Below, in pieces: positions 1-8,946 of a stretch of DNA of 48,566 nt. The notes beneath the pieces were generated by a model. It was not told the origin of the DNA. It saw only the letters and a list, made by a program, of their open reading frames with translations, and searched no databases. The position numbers and the translations under genes were made by a program. The DNA is from an uncultured Treponema sp. (lineage in GTDB: Bacteria > Spirochaetota > Spirochaetia > Treponematales > Treponemataceae), in NCBI GenBank assembly GCA_947177175.1, contig CAMWTK010000011.1:1-48566 (forward strand). Reading direction: 5' to 3'. Positions within the stretch are counted from its first letter, which is position 1. Every line of letters begins with the position of its first letter.

Positions 1-99
1 ATTGAAATTGCGCGGAGCCTTCAATCGGCAATGCGCCTTCAAATCTTCGTAAGAAGTGAATTCCCTGTCCTCGACCAAAAAGTCATGATAAAGTGCCAT
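1..99 (-). CDS. N-terminus of an acyl-CoA synthetase-like protein (cut by window edge)
   Basis: Only the first 33 codons are inside the window. The minus strand reads MALYHDFLVEDREF then SYEDLKAHCRL followed by KAPRNFN. The pattern of an aspartate-phenylalanine stretch, SYEDL/F and a PxNFN motif resembles the start of AMP-forming acyl/acetyl-CoA synthetases of anaerobes, which activate a carboxylic acid to its CoA thioester. The start at 99 is supported by a GAGG ribosome site six to ten bases upstream. A weak promoter-like pair (TTGATT, 17 bases, TAACAC) lies upstream. The assignment rests on a short segment, so other adenylate-forming enzymes are possible. Confidence 0.45.
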   Translation of the reverse strand, partial: MALYHDFLVEDREFTSYEDLKAHCRLKAPRNFN

Positions 100-202
100 T
101 CTAACCTCGCTTTATTCTCTCTCGTGTTACAGATTAGACAAAGAAAAATCAAGTTTGTTGCAATTATTTTAGATTGTCTTTTTCCGGGTGCTTTTTGGCG
201 AT

Positions 203-235
203 AAAAAAACCGTTCCGAAAAGGAACGGTTTTCAG
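203..235 (-). terminator. Rho-independent terminator of the che operon
   Basis: On the minus strand AAAACCGTTCC pairs with GGAACGGTTTT around a short T-rich loop and runs into T residues, just after the cheY stop at 262. It ends the cheA-cheW-cheX-cheY transcript before the convergently placed upstream region of the next gene. Confidence 0.85.
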
Positions 236-261
236 CAACGTCGGCATTACCCGACAATACG

Positions 262-693
262 CTATTTCAACGCCGCGCTGATGCGCTCAAGAACCTTCTT
301 GCGGTCAAGCGGCTTAATGATATAGTTCTTTGCACCAAGGAGCAGCGATTTTTTCACCAATTCTTCCTTGCCCAAAGCACTGACCATTACGACGCGCGCG
401 TTCTTGTCGAACGCCATAATCTGCTCCAACGCGGTAATACCGTCCATTTTCGGCATGGTAATATCCATCGTCACCAGATCGACGTTCGGGCACAATTCCT
501 TGTACTTGTCAACGCCGTCCTTGCCGTCTACAGCCGTCGCGACCACTTCGTATCCTTCGCTCGTCAGAATCTGACCAAGCTGTTTTGCAACGAACATAGA
601 ATCATCGACAACTAAAACACGCATTTTTGTTCCGTCTGCGAGCATTCCCTCCGGCGGACGGTCACTACCTGGCAAATCAGCTCTTGTCTTCAT
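262..693 (-). CDS. cheY: Chemotaxis response regulator CheY
   Basis: A single receiver domain (143 aa) that accepts phosphate from CheA and signals to the flagellar switch. The acidic pocket is D30/D31, the phospho-acceptor is D77 in the TMDITMPKMDG motif, the switch residue is S105 and the conserved lysine is K127 in IIKP. The roughly 24-residue N-terminal extension before VLVVDDS is retained because treponemal CheY proteins carry a similar leader; an internal start at M24 cannot be excluded. It is the last gene of the operon, 12 bases after cheX. The position next to CheX, a CheY-P phosphatase, fits a rapid phosphorelay without a CheZ. Confidence 0.95.
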   Translation of the reverse strand: MKTRADLPGSDRPPEGMLADGTKMRVLVVDDSMFVAKQLGQILTSEGYEVVATAVDGKDGVDKYKELCPNVDLVTMDITMPKMDGITALEQIMAFDKNARVVMVSALGKEELVKKSLLLGAKNYIIKPLDRKKVLERISAALK

Positions 694-705
694 CGTTCAT
701 CCTCC

Positions 706-1188
706 TTACATTCTCTCGCGGATAGCAACATTCACCTCAACCTTACCGAATTCCGTAATCAGCGGAACGATAAGAGCCTCAACGCTGTTTTGCCCGCCAC
801 CAAGAGCAGCAATTTCCATTTTTTCGCCAGCGAACAAAGCCGGTGGCGTAAGGTCAAATTTAAATCCAAGCTCATGGAGCTTTGTAACGGCCTGCGCCGT
901 AATCAAATTCGCCAATTCGCTGATAGTAGCCTTTGCCAAATCATCGAATTCGGTCAGTTTTTCTCCATTCATGCAAGACGCGATGTTCAATGCCGTCTCA
1001 AACGTCATGTCGAACAGAACACGACCCTCCACGTCACCTGCAAGCCCGACCAATGCTGCAATGCCCATTACCGGCATTGCAGTAGATTTTAGGTACAAGT
1101 CTCCGCGCGTCACTTTCGCACCGCCGAGCACCTCTGTCAAAATCTGATATGAAGTTTCAACAAATGGATTAATGTACTCTACTCTCAT
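706..1188 (-). CDS. cheX: CheY-P phosphatase CheX
   Basis: CheX (160 aa) dephosphorylates CheY-P. The family catalytic ExxN motif is visible as ELAN at residues 91-94, within a predicted helix (AKATISELANLITAQA). The length matches spirochaetal CheX. It is cotranscribed after the CheW/CheR-like gene (18-base gap) and ahead of cheY, the gene order known from Treponema and Borrelia. No unusual changes are seen. Confidence 0.95.
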   Translation of the reverse strand: MRVEYINPFVETSYQILTEVLGGAKVTRGDLYLKSTAMPVMGIAALVGLAGDVEGRVLFDMTFETALNIASCMNGEKLTEFDDLAKATISELANLITAQAVTKLHELGFKFDLTPPALFAGEKMEIAALGGGQNSVEALIVPLITEFGKVEVNVAIRERM

Positions 1189-1206
1189 GTGCCTTTTACT
1201 CCTGTT

Positions 1207-2562
1207 TTATTGTTTTCCAAAAGTTTTTATTGAACCGACAGTTTTCACCGTCCATTCTTTATTGCTCTCAAGAGTTTCGTTCTGTCCCAGTATGACAATA
1301 CCGTTGCCTTTAAGCTTGTCGGCAAAGTCCTCAATCAATGCCTCCTGCGCTTTCTCAGGCTGGAAAGAAACAAAATCTCTCGTAAAGACCATATCCAAGT
1401 CGGGCAAAGCCGTCGTGTTCACACAATCGTGGTATTCAAACATGACACTTTCCCGCACTTCCGGGGTAAAGGTTAAGTCGCCGTTCGTTTTTCGCGTAAC
1501 ATACGGCGCATACCAATCATTCGCCACATCGGCAGGAATAGAAATAAGCGGCGCATTGGACACGCTCAGCAAATCAATGTCGTGCGCATAAATGCGAATC
1601 CGTGCGTCTGGGTAGCGTTTTCTGAGCAGACAAGCCAACGAATACGACTCCTGACCTTTGCCGCACCCCGGATTCCACACGACAATCTGCTTTGCCGTGT
1701 TATCGGGCAACGCCTTGTAGATTGCGTCCGCATACTCTTTTTTCCACCATGTTCCATTATACGGCGAATAGAACGGCTTCAAGAACTCGTCGGCATCGGT
1801 CGGAGCCTGAAACTGCAACGTATCCTTGCCACGTTCTTTATACCATTCGTCAAAACGGGTTTTCACCCATTTCTCATTAATCGGAGTCACGGTGAATTTC
1901 CGCAACGTCGCCAACCCGCTCGTGATGAACGAATAATCAACCGCTTTCGTCTCCTTTTTGGGCATCGCAGTCTGCTTTGCCTTCTTTGAGCCAGCCGAAA
2001 GTTTCATCTGCACGTCAGTATTCGCTTTCGTGCTATCCGTATCTTTCACCGCTAGCTTTGAGCCGAGGATACGCTCCACGTCAAGCAGAACGTACATACG
2101 GTTATTGGTTTCCACAACGCCTTGGATATACTTGATGTTGATGTCGCCGAACAACGGGTGCGGAGGCTGAATCATAGATTTCTGGACAGACACAACCTTA
2201 TCCACGTTGTCAACGACGACACCGAACACCTGCTCGCCCACCCGAACCATCAGAATATTCTCAAGCGTACTGTTCTTGTGATTATCCATTTCAATATTAA
2301 AGAAAATACGCAAATCGATAATCGGAATAATATCGCCACGTGAATTATACACGCCAAGCACGAACGGAAGCGCATTCGGCATATACGTAAAGAGTGCCTT
2401 GTCGGCTTTTACGATCTCTTTAATCTGCATAATGTCGATGGCATAATCCTTATCCGCAAGGGAGAACGTGACCATTTTAAAGTCAAGAATGACGACCTTG
2501 TCTTCCCGTGCTTCTACAGCCGCCTCCGCAACTGCCGCCGCATTCATTACCGCGTCACTCAT
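1207..2562 (-). CDS. cheW: CheW fused to a CheR-like domain
   Basis: The protein (451 aa) begins with a CheW/SH3-like coupling domain at about residues 25-170 that links receptors to CheA. A lysine-rich linker (about 180-215) leads to a C-terminal domain (about 215-450) resembling the CheR methyltransferase, with a SAM-site-like segment NPGCGKGQESYSLA and a following HDID acidic motif. CheW-CheR-like fusions are known from Treponema, where the second domain is thought to be a structural part of the receptor array instead of an active methyltransferase; that is family knowledge, not something the sequence proves. It starts three bases after the cheA stop, so translation is probably coupled. 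Confidence 0.93.
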   Translation of the reverse strand: MSDAVMNAAAVAEAAVEAREDKVVILDFKMVTFSLADKDYAIDIMQIKEIVKADKALFTYMPNALPFVLGVYNSRGDIIPIIDLRIFFNIEMDNHKNSTLENILMVRVGEQVFGVVVDNVDKVVSVQKSMIQPPHPLFGDINIKYIQGVVETNNRMYVLLDVERILGSKLAVKDTDSTKANTDVQMKLSAGSKKAKQTAMPKKETKAVDYSFITSGLATLRKFTVTPINEKWVKTRFDEWYKERGKDTLQFQAPTDADEFLKPFYSPYNGTWWKKEYADAIYKALPDNTAKQIVVWNPGCGKGQESYSLACLLRKRYPDARIRIYAHDIDLLSVSNAPLISIPADVANDWYAPYVTRKTNGDLTFTPEVRESVMFEYHDCVNTTALPDLDMVFTRDFVSFQPEKAQEALIEDFADKLKGNGIVILGQNETLESNKEWTVKTVGSIKTFGKQ

Positions 2563-2565
2563 ACC

Positions 2566-4959
2566 CTATTCCTCATCATAGCCATTTTCCTGGCGGGCTT
2601 CAATTTCCTGACGGACACCAAGTTCCAGCAGCTGGCTGACATCGATAATCAAAGACACCGAACCGTCACCCAAGATTGACGCACCGGCAACACCCGGAGA
2701 CTGCGTGAACTGGTCTTTCAACGGTTTGATAACCACATCCTCTTCGCCGATAAGCGCATCGACCATAACGCCGATTTTCTTATCCTGCGAGCCGACGATA
2801 ACGACAAAGCAATACTCGCCGTCCTCGCCCGTATTGATGCCGAACAAACGGCTCAGCCGCAGGACACTGATGACCTCGCTGCGGACATTCAGCACTTCAT
2901 AGTTATCAATCGTATTGATTTCTTCTTTCCGCACCCGGACGCTCTCAACAACCGACGCAATCGGGATTGAATACGTCTCACGCCCGACGCGCACAAGCAG
3001 ACCTTGGATGATAGCCAACGTAAGCGGCAGACGAATGCTGAACTTTGAGCCATGCCCCAGTTCGGACGTGACCTGCACCGTGCCGTTCAGCTTTTCAATC
3101 ATCGTCTTGACGACATCAAGCCCGACACCGCGACCGGAGACATTGGAAATCTTCGCCGCCGTTGAGAAACCCGGCATAAAGATAAGCTGCGCCGCCTCTT
3201 GGTCGGAAATGACCTTATTCGGATGGATAAGCCCGCGTTCGACTGCTTTCTGCCGTACCCGCTCGACATTGATGCCCGCACCGTCATCGATGATGTCGAT
3301 GACAATCATGTTTCCTTCATTGGCGGCCTTGAGCAACACCGTCCCCGTCTCATCCTTGCCCGCAGTTTTTCGGTCTTCGGGACTTTCAACGCCGTGGTCG
3401 CAGGAATTGCGCACGCAGTGCATGAGCGGATCCATAAGGTCGTCAACGACGGTCTTGTCAAGTTCCGTTTCCTTACCTTCAATAACAAGGTTGATCTTCT
3501 TGCCCAAATCTTTCTGCAAATCACGGACAACGCGCGGGAAGCGGTCAAAAATCTGGCTGATCGGAACCATGCGGATTTTCATGACCCCCTCTTGCAACTC
3601 ACCCGCAATACGTCCCAAATTCTGCGTGGAAGAATGGAAGCGCGCGCCCAAATCCTTGAATTTGCCCTCAAACAAATCAAAATGCGTGAGCATATCGCCG
3701 AATTCATCCTGCACACTCGCCTTGATGTCTTTGACCGCCACGCCGTCCTGTATCTGCTCAAGATACTGCGGTAACAACTCAAACATACGGCGGATTTTTT
3801 CTTTATAGGAAGCGGAAAGCCCCTGGAACTGTGCGAACAACTCTGACTGCCGCTGCGCTGCCTGATTGAACGCCGCCTTGGTAATAACCGTTTCGGAAAC
3901 GAGATTCATCAGATAATCGACGCGTTTTGAATCCACGCGGAGCACAGCACTCTGGGCATGGTCGCCGGACGACTTCGCCGCCGCTTTTGGCGCAGGCTTC
4001 TCTCCCGCAGGCCTTGCTGTTTCTGCAACAGGGGCGGGAGCGGCAGGAACAGACTCGGGTGCTGGCGCAGGCGCACTCGCCACCGGGGCAGGTGCGGCAA
4101 CCGGCGCAGGCTCTGCGGCAGGAGCGGGAGACGCAGGCGCTTCCCCACCGACTTTCGCATTCGTAATATCCTGCGCGTCGGTAGAAAGCGACACGTCGTC
4201 CAAAAACGCCGCGTCCTCAAGCTGATCTGCCACGACCGATGCCGGAGCCGAAATATAGTAGGTAACTTCTTTCCAAAATTTATCTTCGTACAGCGCGTCA
4301 AAATCGGGATCAGTCTTGAGAACCGTACCGCATGACTTAAGTGCGGCGAACACCTGAATGCCGCCGACGCTGTTCATCGGGTTATTCTCGTCAAAGACGA
4401 CTTTAATCTGCCACAGTTTTTCGCCCGCGCCGCAATTCTGCTTCAGCTCTTCCAGCTCATATTCAGAAAGCGAGACGGTGGCGGGCGCAGAAGCCGTTGC
4501 CGCCGCGGACGGCGTTGCAGGGGCAGCTGCCGGAGCACTCGGCGCGGGGGCTGCACCACCCTTGCCGGGAATGAACGCATTGATTCTTGCGGCAAGCTCG
4601 TCCACGCCGTCTTGATACACGTCGCCGTTCTGCCGATGCTCCATCATCGTCTTGATCATATCAAGCCCGTTCAAAAGCACGTCAACGACATCGCCAGTCA
4701 CCTGCACTTTGTCGGAACGCACCTCGTCAAGCAAATCTTCCATAGTGTGCGCAAAGTGCGCGATTTCAGAGAATTCAACCGCCGCGGAATTTCCTTTTAA
4801 TGTATGAGCCGCACGGAAAATTTCATCGATAGCATCATGGTTGGACGGATCGCTCTCAATCGCAAGGATATTGCTCTCAAGATTCTCAATCATCTGCTCG
4901 GCTTCAGAGAAGTAATCCTTCAGAAGTTCTTCGTTATCTGAATCTAGATAATCACTCAT
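2566..4959 (-). CDS. cheA: Chemotaxis histidine kinase CheA
   Basis: CheA (797 aa) is the central kinase of the chemoreceptor array. The P1 Hpt domain carries the phospho-accepting His52 in AAHTLKGNSAA. An Ala/Pro-rich linker precedes a P2-like domain (about 165-275), and a second long Ala/Pro linker precedes P3 dimerisation. The P4 ATPase shows N (CVRNSCDHG), G1 (DDGAGIN) and G2 (GRGVGLDVV) boxes, and P5 is the CheW-like C-terminus. An AAGGA sequence lies four bases before the ATG, but the -10 box ends only eight bases before it, so the ribosome site may not be transcribed. First gene of the che operon. Confidence 0.96.
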   Translation of the reverse strand: MSDYLDSDNEELLKDYFSEAEQMIENLESNILAIESDPSNHDAIDEIFRAAHTLKGNSAAVEFSEIAHFAHTMEDLLDEVRSDKVQVTGDVVDVLLNGLDMIKTMMEHRQNGDVYQDGVDELAARINAFIPGKGGAAPAPSAPAAAPATPSAAATASAPATVSLSEYELEELKQNCGAGEKLWQIKVVFDENNPMNSVGGIQVFAALKSCGTVLKTDPDFDALYEDKFWKEVTYYISAPASVVADQLEDAAFLDDVSLSTDAQDITNAKVGGEAPASPAPAAEPAPVAAPAPVASAPAPAPESVPAAPAPVAETARPAGEKPAPKAAAKSSGDHAQSAVLRVDSKRVDYLMNLVSETVITKAAFNQAAQRQSELFAQFQGLSASYKEKIRRMFELLPQYLEQIQDGVAVKDIKASVQDEFGDMLTHFDLFEGKFKDLGARFHSSTQNLGRIAGELQEGVMKIRMVPISQIFDRFPRVVRDLQKDLGKKINLVIEGKETELDKTVVDDLMDPLMHCVRNSCDHGVESPEDRKTAGKDETGTVLLKAANEGNMIVIDIIDDGAGINVERVRQKAVERGLIHPNKVISDQEAAQLIFMPGFSTAAKISNVSGRGVGLDVVKTMIEKLNGTVQVTSELGHGSKFSIRLPLTLAIIQGLLVRVGRETYSIPIASVVESVRVRKEEINTIDNYEVLNVRSEVISVLRLSRLFGINTGEDGEYCFVVIVGSQDKKIGVMVDALIGEEDVVIKPLKDQFTQSPGVAGASILGDGSVSLIIDVSQLLELGVRQEIEARQENGYDEE

Positions 4960-4967
4960 ATATCCTT

Positions 4968-4995
4968 ATTTTAACCGTTCTGCCCGTAAAGTCAA
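4968..4995 (-). promoter_or_regulatory. Promoter of the che operon
   Basis: On the minus strand TTGACT (4990-4995), a 16-base spacer and TAAAAT (4968-4973). The -10 box ends eight bases before the cheA ATG, predicting a start site within a few bases of the initiation codon. Confidence 0.6.
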
Positions 4996-5116
4996 GTGAA
5001 AAAGCACCGGATAGCGCAAGATTTTTTCCTTTTGTCGTCCGCCATAAAGTTTTGCCCGGAATATGCCGATACTCTTACGGAATACCCTGCATTTTTGCAA
5101 GAACCGGGAGCCTTAT

Positions 5117-6385
5117 ATGAAACATCACTCTCTCAACGGCAAACTGATTTCTCTGGCACTGCTGCTGTGCTGCCTTCTCTGCGCCCGGCTGTCTGCGGAA
5201 CGGGACATTTCGTTCAGCGGATACGCGGGGGTAAAAGGCGATTTTTATGCCGACCCCGCACAAGAGGACTTTGACCCCGCGTTCGTCCTGCAAGGATATT
5301 TTGGCGGGCAGCTGAACATCGCGCCGTCATTCCTGCTCCGGCTTGAATTTTCGATCCAGACCGACGACGTGACCGAGCAAGGTCCGTTCTCCGACGGCGG
5401 AATTGCCTCGCATTTTTTCATCGACGAGCTGTCCGCCACGTACATAAAGCCCTTTCTGAACATCACGCAATATTTCAGCCTGTTCCTGGGGTCGTTTGAG
5501 CCGATCGGCAACGACATCTTCCTGCAACGGCACTTCGGCATCGAGCCGATTTCTTCCCATATTACGGAAAGCTGGCTCGGACTGCGCGGATCGACGGCCT
5601 ATCCGTTCTACGGGGCGGGCGGATCGTATATCGTCCATCTGAACAAAAAGCCGATCGCCACCGGCGCATACCTGTACGTGAACGACGAAAACTGGGAGGA
5701 CAAAAACCAGCTGAACCTCGACTGGCGTTTCGCCACGGTCTATCCGTACCTCGCGCTCGATTTCGCCATCGGACTGGGCGCACCGATGTCCCACAAGCAG
5801 GGGAATGAGGATGTCATCGTGCTCATCGATTCGCTGTACCTGCACAGCGGCATCAACCTGCTGGTCGGGAACAAGTATTCTACCTCGCTGTTCGTGCAGA
5901 GCGGCTTTTCCAACTTGCAGCTGAAAGCGGGCGAAACCCGTTATGAGATAGCCTCAAAAGACCTCTACCTGCTCGTTGAGCCGCGGTTCGTGACGAAAAG
6001 ATTCCAGACGCACATCACGATGTTCAGCGTTCCGGTGGAGACGGTGGAAAAACTGCTTTTTGTGACCGACACGTTCGGATTCAACATCGCCGTCTTTACG
6101 GATAACCTGTACATAAAGAACAAGAACATCACGTTCGGCTTTCATACCACCTGGTCATTCGGTGAGGACGAACAGGGGCGCAGACGCTATTTTACCGACC
6201 TGAAACACATCGCGGATCTGGTGAAGGACACGGAGCATTTCAACGTGAAAATCACGCCGTTCGTGGACATTCCCATTGCGGGCGGTCAGGTGCATACCAT
6301 GCTCCAGGCGACCGTCACGAACCTGAGCGCGGACACCTGGAAAGACCACTTCAAACTGAGCGTAGGCTACAAAGGCAGGATCTGA
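5117..6385 (+). CDS. Outer-membrane beta-barrel-like protein with signal peptide
   Basis: A 422-aa protein beginning MKHHSLNGKLISLALLL, a typical signal peptide cleaved near RLSA-ERD. The mature part has alternating hydrophobic/polar strands, many aromatic girdle residues (YF, WRF, FGFHTTW) and ends in KLSVGYKGRI, consistent with an integral outer-membrane barrel of spirochaetes. The start at 5117 is chosen over an upstream in-frame ATG because GGGAG lies six bases before it and the signal peptide begins there. No named family can be assigned; a porin or surface-exposed protein is the best guess. It lies alone between the divergent cheA and the convergent dapL. Confidence 0.75.
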   Translation: MKHHSLNGKLISLALLLCCLLCARLSAERDISFSGYAGVKGDFYADPAQEDFDPAFVLQGYFGGQLNIAPSFLLRLEFSIQTDDVTEQGPFSDGGIASHFFIDELSATYIKPFLNITQYFSLFLGSFEPIGNDIFLQRHFGIEPISSHITESWLGLRGSTAYPFYGAGGSYIVHLNKKPIATGAYLYVNDENWEDKNQLNLDWRFATVYPYLALDFAIGLGAPMSHKQGNEDVIVLIDSLYLHSGINLLVGNKYSTSLFVQSGFSNLQLKAGETRYEIASKDLYLLVEPRFVTKRFQTHITMFSVPVETVEKLLFVTDTFGFNIAVFTDNLYIKNKNITFGFHTTWSFGEDEQGRRRYFTDLKHIADLVKDTEHFNVKITPFVDIPIAGGQVHTMLQATVTNLSADTWKDHFKLSVGYKGRI

Positions 6386-6427
6386 GGCATCTGCCGCAGC
6401 CCGGCAGACACCCCGCCCGCGCAAACG

Positions 6428-7660
6428 TCAGCGCAGCTCCAGCCTTGCCAAACGGCGGCACGCTTCCTCAACGTCCGCGCGATGCCCGAAAGAGCTGAAC
6501 CGCACGAAACTTTCGCCCGCAGGACCGAATCCGCTGCCCGGCGTGGTGACCACATGGCATTTGTCCAGAATCAGGTCGAACACGCCCCAGCTCGTCATGC
6601 CGGGGAACTGCGCCCAGACATACGGGCCGTTTCCCGTAAAATGGGCAACCACCCCCGCCTTGCCGAAATTGTCGCCGTCGAGCGTCTTTTTGATGAGCGC
6701 GCCGTTCTCAAGGTAATAGTCAACGCTCGCCTTCATGTCCCGCAGGCCCTGCTCGTCCAATGCCGCAAGGCCGCCCGCCTGCGCGATGTTCGACGCGCCG
6801 TTGAAGAGCGTCGTCATGGCGCGCCCCCAGTCCTTGTTGACCGGCGTGCCGTCAGAAAAACGCAAGTCTTTCGGTACGACCGACCAGCCGAGGCGCACGC
6901 CCGTAAAGCCCGCCGGCTTGGAGAACGAATTGACTTCGATAGCGCACGTGCGCGCGCCGGGAATCGCAAAAATCGTCCGGGGGAGCGACGGGTCACGGAT
7001 GAACGCGGCATACGCCGCATCGTAAATGATAATGCACCCGTTCTCGTTCGCAAAATCCACGAGCCTGGTCAGCTCCTCGCGCGTCGCCGTCGCGCCCGTG
7101 GGATTGTTCGGCGAGCAGAAATAGATGAGCGTATTCGGCGCAATCGCAGACAAATCGGGGAAAAAGTGATTCTGCGGCGTACACGGCAGATAGGTCACGC
7201 CCTCATAGCCCGATCCGTCCGGCTTGCCCGCCCCCGCCGCGCCGACGACCACCGAGCCGTCCACGTAGACAGGATACGCGGGATCCTGCACGGCAATGCG
7301 CATCTTGCCGCCGAACAGCGTCTGTATGCGGGCGATGTCGCATTTCGCGCCGTCAGAAATGAACACTTCGTCCACGTCCGCCATGCCCTTGTAAAAGACA
7401 TCGGCGATTTTCTGGCGCAGACGCTCCGAGCCGAAATCGTCGCCGTAGCCGGAATAGCCCTCCGGCGTTGCCAGAGCGAGCGCGTAATCCGCCATCGCCT
7501 TGGCAATATGGGCAGAAAGCGGCTCGGTCGTGTTCCCGATGCCGAGACTGATAACCGGCGCGTCAGGATGCGCCGCCACATACTCACGCCGCCTGCGGGC
7601 GACTTCAGGAAAAAGGTAGCCCGCGGTCAGGTGGGCAAATCCAGGATTTCTTTCTATCAT
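6428..7660 (-). CDS. dapL: LL-diaminopimelate aminotransferase
   Basis: A fold-type I PLP aminotransferase (410 aa) converting tetrahydrodipicolinate directly to LL-diaminopimelate, the one-step shortcut to lysine and peptidoglycan DAP. The N-terminal LGIGNTTEPL, the TPEGYSGYGDDFGSERLR segment, the cofactor motif YFCSPNNPTGA and the Schiff-base lysine in SFSKPAGFTGVRLGW are all DapL hallmarks. The gene has no ribosome site; instead a -10 box (TAGAAT) ends nine bases before the ATG. It is divergent from icd, with the two promoters about 15 bases apart. Spirochaetes such as Leptospira use this pathway. Confidence 0.95.
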   Translation of the reverse strand: MIERNPGFAHLTAGYLFPEVARRRREYVAAHPDAPVISLGIGNTTEPLSAHIAKAMADYALALATPEGYSGYGDDFGSERLRQKIADVFYKGMADVDEVFISDGAKCDIARIQTLFGGKMRIAVQDPAYPVYVDGSVVVGAAGAGKPDGSGYEGVTYLPCTPQNHFFPDLSAIAPNTLIYFCSPNNPTGATATREELTRLVDFANENGCIIIYDAAYAAFIRDPSLPRTIFAIPGARTCAIEVNSFSKPAGFTGVRLGWSVVPKDLRFSDGTPVNKDWGRAMTTLFNGASNIAQAGGLAALDEQGLRDMKASVDYYLENGALIKKTLDGDNFGKAGVVAHFTGNGPYVWAQFPGMTSWGVFDLILDKCHVVTTPGSGFGPAGESFVRFSSFGHRADVEEACRRLARLELR

Positions 7661-7669
7661 AATACGGTC

Positions 7670-7698
7670 ATTCTATAGCAAATCGGTGGATTATGCTA
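7670..7698 (-). promoter_or_regulatory. dapL promoter, near-leaderless
   Basis: Minus strand: TAGCAT (7693-7698), a 17-base spacer and TAGAAT (7670-7675), followed by nine bases and the dapL ATG. The same -35 hexamer and spacing precede the aroF-pheA fusion gene. Confidence 0.6.
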
Positions 7699-7714
7699 GT
7701 GGCGGCAGACCGAC

Positions 7715-7743
7715 TTGCACAAAGCCACGCAAGCGATTATACT
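7715..7743 (+). promoter_or_regulatory. icd promoter, leaderless
   Basis: TTGCAC (7715-7720), exactly 17 bases, TATACT (7738-7743), then nine bases to the icd ATG at 7753. Transcription should begin at about 7750, leaving almost no leader, and no ribosome site is present. Confidence 0.75.
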
Positions 7744-7752
7744 TTCCGTGCT

Positions 7753-8946
7753 ATGAAAATCCAGATGAAAAACGCGATTGCCGAACTTGACGGCGACGAG
7801 ATGACCAGAGTGCTGTGGGCAGTCATCAAAGAAAAACTGCTCGAACCGTTCGTCGATCTGAAGACTGAATACTACGACCTGGGGCTGAAAAGCCGTGACG
7901 ACAGCGACGACCGCATTACCTATGAGGCCGCCGCCGCAATCAAACGGCTGGGGGTCGGCGTAAAATGCGCGACGATTACGTCCAACGCCGCGCGCGTCAA
8001 AGAATACAACCTCAAGCAGCTTACGCCAAGCCCCAACGGCATTATCCGCGGCGAACTTGACGGCACCGTGTTCCGCGCGCCGATTTTCGTCAGGAATATC
8101 CCGTGCGGCGTTCCCGGCTGGAAAAAGCCCATCGTGCTCGGCCGCCACGCCTACGGCGACGTGTACAAGAACTGCGAAATCAAAACACCCGGACCGGGCA
8201 AGGCGGAGCTGGTCTTTACGGGCAGCGACGGCACGGAAATCCGCAAGACCATACAGGACATGAGCGGGCCGGGCATCATTCAGGGCATCCACAACCTGGA
8301 CAAGTCAATCGAAAATTTCGCGCGGAGCAGTTTCCGCTATGCGCTCGACCAGCACATCGACTGCTGGCTGGGCACAAAAGACACGATCAGCAAGACCTAC
8401 GACGGCACGTTCAAGGAGATTTTCCAGCGCGTCTACGACCGCGAATTCAAGGCGCAGTTTGAGGCGGCAGGAATCGAATACTTCTACACGCTGATTGACG
8501 ACGCGGTGGCGCGTATCATGAAAAGCGAGGGCGGCATGCTCTGGGCGTGCAAGAACTACGACGGCGACGTGATGAGCGACATGATCGCGTCCGCCTGCGG
8601 CTCGCTCGCCATGATGACCTCAATTTTGGTCAGCCCCGACGGCGTGTACGAGTACGAGGCGAGCCACGGCACGGTGCAGAAGCATTATTACCGCTACCAG
8701 AACGGCGAGAAGACGAGCACCAACCCGGTCGCGCTCATCTTTGCCTGGACAGGCGCGCTGAAAAAACGCGCGGAACTGGACGGCACGGACGAACTCGCCG
8801 CATTCGCCAAAAAACTGGAAGAAGCGACGCTCGGCGTGATTGAGGACGGCACGATGACCGGCGACCTTGCGCGGCTCGCAAACCCGCCCGCAAAGCGCGT
8901 CGTCAACTCATGGGAATACATCGACGAAATCGCGAAGCGGCTCTAG
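7753..8946 (+). CDS. icd: NADP-type isocitrate dehydrogenase
   Basis: A 397-aa subfamily II (eukaryote-like homodimeric) isocitrate dehydrogenase, oxidising isocitrate to 2-oxoglutarate. Diagnostic segments are ELDGDEMTRV at the start, ITSNAARVKEYNLK, SPNGIIRGELDGTVFR, the metal/substrate region IDDAVARIMKSEGG with KNYDGDVMSD, and EASHGTVQKHYYRY with KTSTNPVALIFAWTGAL near the C-terminus. The start at 7753 is fixed by the homology and by the promoter whose -10 box is nine bases upstream. With gltA in the same window it supplies glutamate carbon. Its last 39 bases overlap the convergent murI gene. Confidence 0.96.
   Translation: MKIQMKNAIAELDGDEMTRVLWAVIKEKLLEPFVDLKTEYYDLGLKSRDDSDDRITYEAAAAIKRLGVGVKCATITSNAARVKEYNLKQLTPSPNGIIRGELDGTVFRAPIFVRNIPCGVPGWKKPIVLGRHAYGDVYKNCEIKTPGPGKAELVFTGSDGTEIRKTIQDMSGPGIIQGIHNLDKSIENFARSSFRYALDQHIDCWLGTKDTISKTYDGTFKEIFQRVYDREFKAQFEAAGIEYFYTLIDDAVARIMKSEGGMLWACKNYDGDVMSDMIASACGSLAMMTSILVSPDGVYEYEASHGTVQKHYYRYQNGEKTSTNPVALIFAWTGALKKRAELDGTDELAAFAKKLEEATLGVIEDGTMTGDLARLANPPAKRVVNSWEYIDEIAKRL

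Noticed and set aside
39..257. 72-codon minus-strand ORF before the che terminator
   Set aside because: It overlaps the acyl-CoA-synthetase-like start region and the cheY terminator and has no ribosome site.
6390..6408. TCTGCCG/CGGCAGA hairpin between the outer-membrane protein gene and dapL
   Set aside because: Short 7-bp stem without a T run; could stop convergent transcripts but is too weak to annotate as a terminator.
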